Assembly (NCBI GenBank): GCA_015491585.1
Contig: WFVQ01000173.1
Location: 1-5,931 of the forward strand
DNA from: Deltaproteobacteria bacterium
GTDB lineage: Bacteria; Desulfobacterota; Dissulfuribacteria; Dissulfuribacterales; S140-46
Direction: 5' to 3'
DNA length: 5,931 nt
Below the pieces are notes generated by a model. The model was given only the letters and a program-made list of their open reading frames with translations. It was not told the origin of the DNA and did no database searches. Shown piece after piece: positions 1 through 5,921 of the stretch. The position numbers were made by a program, and so were the translations under genes. Within the stretch, counting starts at the first letter, position 1. Every line of letters begins with the position of its first letter.

Positions 1-13
1 AGACAAGGTGGTG

Positions 14-1756
14 TTAAGCCAGATTGTGCTCCTTCATGAAGCGGTAGAGAGTGGCCCTGGAAACCCCGAGCAGCCTGGCGGCATCGCTCCGGTGATTTCC
101 TGTCTCATTGAGGGCCTTGAGGACCTCGGCCACCGAGAGCCTTGCCTTTGGCCTGCCCGGAGCAGAGACCTTGCGACCACGTCTCTGGGGCCTGCCCATG
201 ATGTGTGACGGCAGGTGCTGCAAGTCGATCAGCCCCGATTTACACCTCAACATCGCATATTGGATGGCGTTCCTGAGTTCTCGGACGTTGCCTGGCCAGT
301 GGTAGGCAATTAGGGCCTGCAGGGCGGCATTGGACACCGCCTTCTCCTCCTTGCCGGCCTCACGGGCCTCCTGGGCTATGAAGTGGTACACCAAGAGGGG
401 GATGTCGCTCTTGCGCTCCCTGAGAGGTGGGATCACCACAGGCACCACGCAGAGGCGGTAATAGAGGTCCTCTCTGAACCTGCCCTGGCGTATCTCCTCC
501 TCGATGTCCTTGTTGGTGGCTGCCACCACCCTGACATCGACCTTCCTCGGCTTCTCGTCCCCGAGCCTGTAGATCATCCCGTCCTGAAGCACCCTCAACA
601 GCTTCACCTGCATGGCAGGCGGGATGTCTCCAACCTCGTCCAGGAAGAGAGTGCCTCCGTGGGCCAGCTCGAACCTCCCCTTCTTGTCTCTGAGGGCACC
701 GGTGAAAGCCCCCTTGACATGGCCGAAGAGCTCGCTCTCCAGAAGTGGTTCTGGAATCGCCCCGCAGTTCACCGGCACGAACAGCCCCTTATTCCTGGGC
801 CCGAGAGCGTGTATGGCTGAAGCGACCAACTCCTTGCCGGTCCCGGACTCGCCCTGGATCAGGACCGGCACGTCGCTGGAAGCCAGATCCTGGATGGTCT
901 GGAAGAGCTCCCTCATCTTGGGGTGCCTCCCCACTATCCCGTGGAGCCCCTCTCCAGCGCGCCACCGCTCCAGGGCATCGTGCTCCCTGGTATAATCCCG
1001 GAACGAGGCGACCACGCCCATGAGGCGCCTTGCTTCATCCCTCATAGGAAGCACCGACACCTCAAGCCGCTTCTCCTCCCCTGCCTTGGTACCGAACACC
1101 AGGTGATAACGGACCTCGCCCTCGAACCCACCAGGGCTTCCATCGCAAAAGTGGCAGTGCTGACCGCAGAACTTGCCTGGAAAGACAGCGTGGCAATCCC
1201 TACCCAACACCTCCTCCCTGGAGTAACCGGTTATCTCCTCTGCTGCACGGTTGAAATAGACGATCTTCCTGAATACGTCATGGGCGATTATCCCCTCGTC
1301 AATGTGCTCGAGCACGCTCTCCGCCTGCCCCCGCGCATTGAGAAAGGCATCGAGGTAGCCATGAGAGACCACCTCTTTCACCATTTCCCTCACCTTCTCC
1401 AGCACCTCGGCATCGAACCCTTTCCCTGATGCCAGCTCTGGAAACAGAAGCTCCATGTCCCATCGAAGCACCGGCGGTATGCCGGGAAGCCCGGAAAACA
1501 GGGGGGTGTCTCCGCTACAAAAGTAGATTATCAGGTCGAAGGCGAGGAGGTTCACCCTCTCCAGGGAAGGTGGCGGCGGCGGGAGCGGCAGGTCCAGCTT
1601 CCGAAGGGCCTCCAGAAAAGAATCGTCCCACTCCTCTGCGCCAGACTTGACCGCTGCGTCGGCCACACCCCGCTCTCCCCAGGATCTTGCAGCGCAAAGG
1701 GCCGCAAATGCCGGCAGCTCCCTCCTCTCATCTCCAACAAACAAGACGTTCGGCAT
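14..1756 (-). CDS. Sigma-54-dependent transcriptional activator: ArsC/LMW-PTP-like domain + PAS + AAA+ + Fis HTH
   Basis: This is a bacterial enhancer-binding protein that would use ATP hydrolysis to open sigma-54 RNA polymerase promoters. From the chosen start it is 580 residues. Residues 1-140 resemble the arsenate reductase/LMW phosphatase fold but lack its active site (see findings). A PAS domain spans about 147-258, with Cys188, Cys197, Cys201 and Cys204. The AAA+ domain spans about 274-500, with Walker A GESGTGKE at 302-309, the sigma-54-contacting GAFTGA loop at 349-354, and Walker B Asp373/Glu374. A basic linker leads to a Fis-type helix-turn-helix at 540-580 (SDAARLLGVSRATLYRF). The frame stays open to a GTG at 1879, but the ATG at 1756 is preferred because the N-terminal fold begins right there (MPNVLFVG) and the upstream codons are AT-rich and unlike the rest. 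ATG at 1762 is an alternative; none has a convincing ribosome binding site. There is no receiver domain, so a kinase partner is not implied. The class call is firm; target genes and signal are unknown. Confidence 0.93.
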   Translation of the reverse strand: MPNVLFVGDERRELPAFAALCAARSWGERGVADAAVKSGAEEWDDSFLEALRKLDLPLPPPPPSLERVNLLAFDLIIYFCSGDTPLFSGLPGIPPVLRWDMELLFPELASGKGFDAEVLEKVREMVKEVVSHGYLDAFLNARGQAESVLEHIDEGIIAHDVFRKIVYFNRAAEEITGYSREEVLGRDCHAVFPGKFCGQHCHFCDGSPGGFEGEVRYHLVFGTKAGEEKRLEVSVLPMRDEARRLMGVVASFRDYTREHDALERWRAGEGLHGIVGRHPKMRELFQTIQDLASSDVPVLIQGESGTGKELVASAIHALGPRNKGLFVPVNCGAIPEPLLESELFGHVKGAFTGALRDKKGRFELAHGGTLFLDEVGDIPPAMQVKLLRVLQDGMIYRLGDEKPRKVDVRVVAATNKDIEEEIRQGRFREDLYYRLCVVPVVIPPLRERKSDIPLLVYHFIAQEAREAGKEEKAVSNAALQALIAYHWPGNVRELRNAIQYAMLRCKSGLIDLQHLPSHIMGRPQRRGRKVSAPGRPKARLSVAEVLKALNETGNHRSDAARLLGVSRATLYRFMKEHNLA

Positions 1757-1812
1757 GGCCATGAAAATAACACTGCATCCGATAAAATTCAACATTGAGC
1801 GATTTGAGCTGA

Positions 1813-1828
1813 TACTTTTGGAAAAGTA
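1813..1828. promoter_or_regulatory. 16-base inverted repeat, candidate operator
   Basis: TACTTTT-GG-AAAAGTA has two perfect seven-base arms around a two-base centre. The size and position fit a binding site for a dimeric regulator between two divergent genes. It could serve the adjacent Fis-type activator for autoregulation, but it overlaps the proposed core promoter, and activator sites of that class normally lie further upstream. The binding protein is unknown. Confidence 0.4.
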
Positions 1829-1834
1829 GTTGAT
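1818..1834 (+). promoter_or_regulatory. Candidate sigma-54 (-24/-12) promoter for ftsH
   Basis: TTGG-AAAA-GTAG-TTGAT lines up with the sigma-54 consensus YTGGCACG-N4-TTGCW. The -24 GG (1820-1821), the spacing, the TTG of the -12 element (1830-1832) and the final W all match. The mismatches are three of the four CACG positions and, importantly, A instead of C at the second base of the -12 GC. Initiation would fall near 1844-1846, leaving a leader of about 85 bases before ftsH. A divergent sigma-54 activator makes it plausible, but the imperfect -12 element keeps confidence low. Confidence 0.3.
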
Positions 1835-1917
1835 ATTATGCGAGATCAGTATCTTTCTGCCGATCCGCCCACATTCCACTTATCTTCGCCGCTCCAAGCT
1901 GATAGAATATCCAGGCA

Positions 1918-1926
1918 AAGGAGGAG
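1918..1926 (+). promoter_or_regulatory. Strong Shine-Dalgarno of ftsH
   Basis: AAGGAGGAG ends three bases before the ATG at 1930; its core AAGGAGG is five bases away. It fixes the start of ftsH and suggests efficient translation. Confidence 0.85.
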
Positions 1927-1929
1927 AAT

Positions 1930-3810
1930 ATGTCGAAGGGACTGCTTATTGCCATCTCGGTTGGCGTGATTGTGGTTGCTGGAGTGGTAGTGATGATACC
2001 GTTTCACTTCGAGGGCAAGGCCGAAGACATCACATACAACCATTGCCTGGAGCTTATCTCTTCTGGTTCAGTGGAGCGGGCTGAACTCGTGGGCTCACGC
2101 CTCGTGCTGGAGCTGGCCAACCAGGTCAGGATGCGGTGCGGAGTAGCCGAACCGCGACAAGTAGTGGACCTGCTCGTCAAGAGTGGGACCCCTGTATCCA
2201 TAAAAGGCAGCCCTCTCTATCTCCGGGCCGCTGTAGGAGCCGGAGCAGTCCTGCTCCTCCTGCTACTGAGCAGGCTGTTCACCCCCCTGGTTCGAGAAGG
2301 GGTGGCTGCATCAGGCAAGGGAAAGTCAGGCAGGATAAGGCCTGCCTCTCCCAGGAAAAAGGTGACCTTCAAGGACGTTGCTGGCATACCAGAGGTGATC
2401 GAGGAGCTCCAAGAGATCGTCCTGTTCCTCAGAGAGCCGCACAAAGTGAGCAGGTTAGGGGGGAGGATACCCAAGGGGGTCCTGCTGCAAGGGCCGCCGG
2501 GCACCGGGAAGACCTTGATAGGGAAGGCCATAGCCGGCGAGGCCGGTGTCCCGTTCTTCAGTATCAGCGGCTCCGATTTCGTCGAGATGTTCGTGGGCGT
2601 CGGGGCGTCGAGGGTGAGGGAGCTCTTCAAGGAGGCCAAAAAGCGGGCGCCGTGCATAGTCTTCATCGACGAGATAGATGCCATCGGCAGGCACAGGGGA
2701 ACGGAGTCCCTTCCTGGCCAGGACGAACGGGAGCAGACACTCAACGCCCTCCTTGTTGAGATGGATGGCTTCGAGTCCGATGACACGGTGATAGTGCTCG
2801 GGGCGACAAACAGACCCGACGTCCTGGACCCGGCCCTTCTGAGGCCAGGGCGGTTCGACCGCCAGATAACTGTCCCGCCACCCAACGCCAAGGGGAGATA
2901 CAGGATCCTGAAGCTGTACGGTTCCAAGATAAAGATGGCGCCAAACGTGGACCTCATGGAGATAGCCCGCTCTACCCCTGGGTTCACAGGAGCAGATCTG
3001 GCCAATCTGGTGAACGAGGCCGCCCTTCTCGCAGCGCGGCGCGGCAAAGAGCAGGTGGACGAATCCGATTTCGAAGCGGCTAAGGATAAGATCACCTTGG
3101 GAATCGAGCAAAAAGGGCTCCTACTGTCCGAGGAGGAACGCCGCGTGATAGCCTACCACGAAGCAGGCCATGCGGTGGTGGCCCTGTCTATACCCGAATG
3201 CGACCCGGTGACAAGGATCAGCGTCATTCCCCGCGGCATGAGCCTGGGAGTCACGCAACAGTCTCTTTCCAGCGAGAAGAAAAGCTACACCAGGGAGTAT
3301 CTGGAGGCGAGGATAGCCATGCTCCTCGCGGGCAGGGCCGCCGAGGAGCTCTTCTCGAACACCACGACAACATCCGCCTACGACGACCTGCAAAAGGCCA
3401 CCGATATAGCGACGAAGATGGTGATGGAGTTCGGCATGAGCGGACGGCTTGGGCCTGTTGCCTATGCAGCCGAAGGGAACCAATTCCTGGGAGGCGGCAT
3501 GCAAATTAGGCACATGAGCCCCGAGACCGCCAAGACAGTGGACATGGAGGTCAAGGAGATCCTGGAACGGGGTTACCGCACCGCCCTCTCCATCCTGAAC
3601 AGCGAGCGCCTCTTCTGCGCCAAGCTCGCCGACATCCTCTACATCGAGGAGACCATGGATGCCGAAGAGATAGAGATAATCAGGGAGTGTTCCCTAAAGC
3701 TGACCGGAAGAAGCGAAACCGGGGAGGTCACCGCCTTCCACGACTGCGCCACCTGCCCCTCTGCCAAGTGGTGCGAAATGGCCTTCAAGGAGACCCAACC
3801 CAGCGGTTGA
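1930..3810 (+). CDS. ftsH: ATP-dependent zinc metalloprotease FtsH
   Basis: FtsH is a hexameric inner-membrane AAA+ protease that extracts and degrades damaged membrane proteins and some short-lived cytoplasmic regulators. In this 626-residue protein, membrane helix 1 is about 5-23, a short periplasmic domain about 24-95, and helix 2 about 97-117. The AAA+ module has Walker A GPPGTGKT at 188-195, the pore-loop motif FVGVG at 221-225, Walker B IVFIDEID at 243-250, and the second region of homology at 292-311 with Arg305 and Arg308. The zinc site is HEAGH at 410-414, with Asp486 as the likely third ligand by position. Length is normal for the family and all catalytic residues are present. Oddities are two periplasmic cysteines (39 and 70) and a tail at 604-615 with His604, Cys606, Cys609 and Cys615, which I do not recognise from typical FtsH. 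The gene stands alone, divergent from the sigma-54 activator and convergent with mlaA. Identification is secure. Confidence 0.97.
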   Translation: MSKGLLIAISVGVIVVAGVVVMIPFHFEGKAEDITYNHCLELISSGSVERAELVGSRLVLELANQVRMRCGVAEPRQVVDLLVKSGTPVSIKGSPLYLRAAVGAGAVLLLLLLSRLFTPLVREGVAASGKGKSGRIRPASPRKKVTFKDVAGIPEVIEELQEIVLFLREPHKVSRLGGRIPKGVLLQGPPGTGKTLIGKAIAGEAGVPFFSISGSDFVEMFVGVGASRVRELFKEAKKRAPCIVFIDEIDAIGRHRGTESLPGQDEREQTLNALLVEMDGFESDDTVIVLGATNRPDVLDPALLRPGRFDRQITVPPPNAKGRYRILKLYGSKIKMAPNVDLMEIARSTPGFTGADLANLVNEAALLAARRGKEQVDESDFEAAKDKITLGIEQKGLLLSEEERRVIAYHEAGHAVVALSIPECDPVTRISVIPRGMSLGVTQQSLSSEKKSYTREYLEARIAMLLAGRAAEELFSNTTTTSAYDDLQKATDIATKMVMEFGMSGRLGPVAYAAEGNQFLGGGMQIRHMSPETAKTVDMEVKEILERGYRTALSILNSERLFCAKLADILYIEETMDAEEIEIIRECSLKLTGRSETGEVTAFHDCATCPSAKWCEMAFKETQPSG

Positions 3811-3811
3811 T

Positions 3812-4534
3812 CTACTTCTCCACCAAGGAGGCGCGGTGCTGGAGATAGGCGTCCTTCACCGCCACGTACGGATCGAAGGAAGACTCCAGGAGAGATTCGT
3901 ACTCATCCAAGGATAGAGAGGTCTCGTTGACAACCTCATAGCCCCTCACCGAGAACGAGAGCCATATAGGGTTAACGTAACTCACAGGATCCAGCACGTA
4001 ATCGCCTGCAAAACCGAAGGAATCCCTCACTGTGGATGGCCCCAGAAGAGGCCAGACGATGTATATTCCCTGCCCAACTCCCCACTTGCCCAGAGTCTGG
4101 CCGGTATCCTCTTCGTAGGTAGCCAGGGTCTCGAAACGGGATGCGGCGTCCACGAATCCGCCTACGCCCATTGTGGTATTTACGAGAAAGCTGAACAGCT
4201 CCTGCTGGGCCCCTTGAAGCTTACCTTGCAAAACTTCATTGACGAACCTAATGGGGAACCCCAGGTTACGAAAAAAGTTCTTGACGCCGGTGCGCGCAGG
4301 TTTGGGCACCACCGCAGCATACCCCTTGGCCACAGGCTTGGTGGCCTTGAAATAGACGAAGTTGTTGAAGGAGAACATGGCGCGGTTCCACGGCTCCAGA
4401 GGGTCCGCCACCATATAGGTGGCCTCGTCCCCACCTTCCTCTTCCAGGGCCTCTCCTCCTTCTGAGGCCCAGGCCCCGCCCTGTACGACCAGGAGAGACA
4501 CCAGCACCAAGGCCAGCAACTTCCATCCCTTCAT
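3812..4534 (-). CDS. mlaA: MlaA/VacJ family outer-membrane phospholipid asymmetry protein
   Basis: MlaA sits in the outer membrane and removes mislocalised phospholipids from the outer leaflet, passing them to MlaC. The protein is 240 residues from the ATG at 4534. Family hallmarks are DPLEPWNRAMFSFN at 44-57, KNFFRNLGFP at 85-94, FLVNTTMGVGGFVDAA at 116-131, and EDTGQTLGKWGVGQG at 142-156 followed by WPLLGPSTVRDSFG at 161-174. The N-terminus is a signal peptide (MKGWKLLALVLV..., likely cleaved after AWA at 21-23), followed by an acidic Gly/Glu stretch at 25-37. There is no lipobox and no cysteine anywhere, unlike the E. coli lipoprotein. The frame opens upstream at 4594, but that would overlap mlaC and bury the signal peptide. 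The ATG at 4534 has a GGGGGTGG-type ribosome binding site and lies ten bases after the mlaC stop. It is the last operon gene seen here and ends one base from ftsH. Confidence 0.94.
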   Translation of the reverse strand: MKGWKLLALVLVSLLVVQGGAWASEGGEALEEEGGDEATYMVADPLEPWNRAMFSFNNFVYFKATKPVAKGYAAVVPKPARTGVKNFFRNLGFPIRFVNEVLQGKLQGAQQELFSFLVNTTMGVGGFVDAASRFETLATYEEDTGQTLGKWGVGQGIYIVWPLLGPSTVRDSFGFAGDYVLDPVSYVNPIWLSFSVRGYEVVNETSLSLDEYESLLESSFDPYVAVKDAYLQHRASLVEK

Positions 4535-4544
4535 GCGCCACCCC

Positions 4545-5159
4545 CTACTTGTAAACGCTCTTGGCATTCTTCTTCTCCAGGAGAGCCAGGACATATGACG
4601 GCTTCTTGCGCTTCAATATCTGATCGAACTGACTCCTGTAGTTCTTGACCATGCTGACCCCCTCTATGAGGACGTCGTACACACGCCACTTACCATCCTT
4701 CCTGGCCAGTTTATATACTATGGGGATCTCCTTGTCAGACATTATGACCCTGGTGTTGACCTGATACTTCTCCTCGGAAAGCCTCATCTCCTTGTCAAAG
4801 ACCACCTTCTCGTCGGAATAGTCGTCTATCTTGTTTATATAGTAGTTCTTCAGCATAGTGGAGAAGAGCTGCACGAAGCGCTGGAACTCCTCCTCCTTGA
4901 AACGGCGCACGTTACGGCCGAGGGCCCGCCTCGATATGTCACGGAAGTCGAAAAGCTCATCGGCAAGTTTAGACAGCTTGTGCCGCTTCTGCTCCTTGGT
5001 GCAGTTTGTACCGCTCTTGCACGAACGCAATATATCGAGGACCTTGTTGACGTTGACCTGGACGAACTGCAAGGCCGAGTCCTCTCCGCTGGCACCGACG
5101 GGCGACACCCCATAGAAAAACAGAAACAAAGCAAGCGTAGCGGTAGCAATCGATCTCAT
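4545..5159 (-). CDS. mlaC: MlaC/Ttg2D family periplasmic phospholipid-binding protein
   Basis: MlaC is the soluble periplasmic shuttle that carries phospholipid between MlaA and the inner-membrane MlaFEDB transporter. This 204-residue protein begins with a signal peptide (hydrophobic stretch about 6-19, likely cleavage after VGA at 21-23). The body shows the family pattern: an N-terminal helical region, FDFRDISRRALGRN near 71-84, EEFQRFVQLFSTMLKNYYINKI in the middle, and a C-terminal sheet region containing YKLARKDGKWRVYDVLIEGVSMVKNYRSQF. Cys47 and Cys53 flank a short loop and could form a periplasmic disulfide. The start is supported by GGAG seven bases upstream, which lies inside the end of mlaD; the two genes are four bases apart, indicating co-translation. 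Length is usual for the family. Assignment rests on motifs plus position between mlaD and mlaA. Confidence 0.92.
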   Translation of the reverse strand: MRSIATATLALFLFFYGVSPVGASGEDSALQFVQVNVNKVLDILRSCKSGTNCTKEQKRHKLSKLADELFDFRDISRRALGRNVRRFKEEEFQRFVQLFSTMLKNYYINKIDDYSDEKVVFDKEMRLSEEKYQVNTRVIMSDKEIPIVYKLARKDGKWRVYDVLIEGVSMVKNYRSQFDQILKRKKPSYVLALLEKKNAKSVYK

Positions 5160-5163
5160 GGAA

Positions 5164-5646
5164 CTACTCCAGCCTTAATTCATCATCATTACCATTACTA
5201 TTTACATCGCCGAATACATATTTACTTATTAGCGACTCCAAATCAAGTGCCGATTCGGTCTCGGTCAGGAAATCCCCTTCTTTAAGTAACGTATCCGAAC
5301 CGCCAGGGGTAATGGAGATATACTTGTCGCCTATGAGGCCGCTGGTCTTCACCGAGGCTATAGCATCGTCGCAGATGGGGACTTCCTTCTTGATCTTCAT
5401 GGCAACCACGGCCACCTTCTGCTTAACGTCCAAGGTAATCGAGGCAATGCGGCCTATCTCGACCCCGGCCATCTCTACCGAGCTATCCTTTTTAAGACCG
5501 GCCACGGACTGGAACCTGGCGTATATGGTGTAGTAGTTGTCGCCGAACAGCTCCATCTTGCCCAGCTTGATGGTGAGATAGGCCACACATACCAGGCCTA
5601 TGAACACAAATACGCCGACTAAGGTCTCCAGGGAATATTTCTTCAT
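5164..5646 (-). CDS. mlaD: MlaD family MCE-domain protein of the phospholipid ABC transporter
   Basis: MlaD is the substrate-binding, membrane-anchored MCE protein that forms a hexameric ring on the periplasmic side of the MlaFE ABC transporter. In this 160-residue protein a single N-terminal membrane helix spans about 9-27 and the MCE domain about 38-115. The domain contains FQSVAGLKKDSSVEMAGVEIG at 45-65 and TSGLIGDKYISITPGG at 101-116, both typical of the family. The tail has ESALDLESLISKYVFG at 131-146, the conserved helix of short MlaD proteins, then an Asn/Asp-rich end. One MCE domain and this length fit MlaD rather than the long PqiB or YebT types. Its ATG overlaps the upstream stop as ATGA (5643-5646), and AGAGGTGG lies nine bases upstream, so translation is probably coupled to the preceding gene. 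Confidence 0.95.
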   Translation of the reverse strand: MKKYSLETLVGVFVFIGLVCVAYLTIKLGKMELFGDNYYTIYARFQSVAGLKKDSSVEMAGVEIGRIASITLDVKQKVAVVAMKIKKEVPICDDAIASVKTSGLIGDKYISITPGGSDTLLKEGDFLTETESALDLESLISKYVFGDVNSNGNDDELRLE

Positions 5647-5921
5647 CGCTCTTGACCACCTCTATTACAACGAAGTTCCGCTATTGTTTCCATGTTGCTC
5701 CTGGCCTCCTCGATGAGCCGCTCCAGGGTGGTGCCGCGGATGGCCTGGGCCAACCCGGCCTTCACGCAGAAGTCCATGCAGGCCCTGGGATACTCCTCGG
5801 GCTGCATGATGGCCTTGTGCTGCAAGTCCTCCTTTATGTCATCAAGCATCCTGCGGGCATCGTCGAGGGAGCAGTGGGGCAGTACAGTGAGTATCTCGTT
5901 TGCACTGTACCTGGCCGACAT
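5643..5921 (-). CDS. Small unrecognised protein upstream of mlaD (possibly 5'-truncated by the window edge)
   Basis: I do not recognise this product. From the ATG at 5921 it is 92 residues, predicted by eye to be mostly helical, soluble and charged, with no signal peptide or membrane segment. It has four cysteines (17, 48, 52 and 85), of which 48 and 52 form a CxxxC pair. The frame stays open to the window edge (Thr-Ser-Gly before the Met), and the putative start has only a poorly spaced GGGA, so the true start could lie outside and the protein could be longer. The four-base ATGA overlap with mlaD shows it belongs to the same operon. In many mla operons this position holds mlaE; this sequence has neither the hydrophobic character of MlaE, nor ABC motifs of MlaF, nor an evident STAS pattern of MlaB. 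Confidence 0.7.
   Translation of the reverse strand: MSARYSANEILTVLPHCSLDDARRMLDDIKEDLQHKAIMQPEEYPRACMDFCVKAGLAQAIRGTTLERLIEEARSNMETIAELRCNRGGQER

Larger units (their letters stand above)
1757..1929. promoter_or_regulatory. Divergent intergenic/regulatory region between the sigma-54 activator and ftsH
   Basis: These 173 bases separate two divergent genes and are clearly more AT-rich than the flanking coding sequence, so promoters for both are expected here. They contain a 16-base dyad (1813-1828), an overlapping sigma-54-like element (1818-1834), two TTGAGC copies nine bases apart (1795-1800 and 1804-1809), and AGCTGATA twice (1807-1814 and 1897-1904). A TATTAT at 1834-1839 resembles a -10 box but has no good -35 partner. 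I found no convincing promoter for the activator on the minus strand. Confidence 0.7.

Noticed and set aside
923..1429. 168-residue plus-strand frame opposite the PAS region of the activator
   Set aside because: It is antisense to a clearly coding region and has no recognisable motif or ribosome binding site context.
1757..1879. N-terminal extension of the sigma-54 activator to the GTG at 1879 (621 residues)
   Set aside because: The extra 41 residues are AT-rich and low in similarity to any domain, run through the divergent promoter region, and lack a ribosome binding site; the recognisable fold starts at the ATG at 1756.
1896..1916. Minus-strand GG...GC pair as a sigma-54 promoter for the activator
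   Set aside because: The spacing between GG and GC is 11 bases, not the required 10, and the rest of the consensus is absent.
2217..3095. Long antisense frame of 292 residues opposite ftsH
   Set aside because: It lies wholly inside the conserved AAA+ coding region of ftsH, has low-complexity composition and no recognisable domain; it is a shadow of a GC-rich gene.
3796..3809. Hairpin at the ftsH stop as an intrinsic terminator
   Set aside because: The stem is only five base pairs and is not followed by a T-run on either strand.
4535..4594. Upstream start for mlaA at 4594
   Set aside because: It would overlap mlaC by 50 bases and put 20 Arg-rich residues before a clear signal peptide; the ATG at 4534 has a good ribosome binding site.
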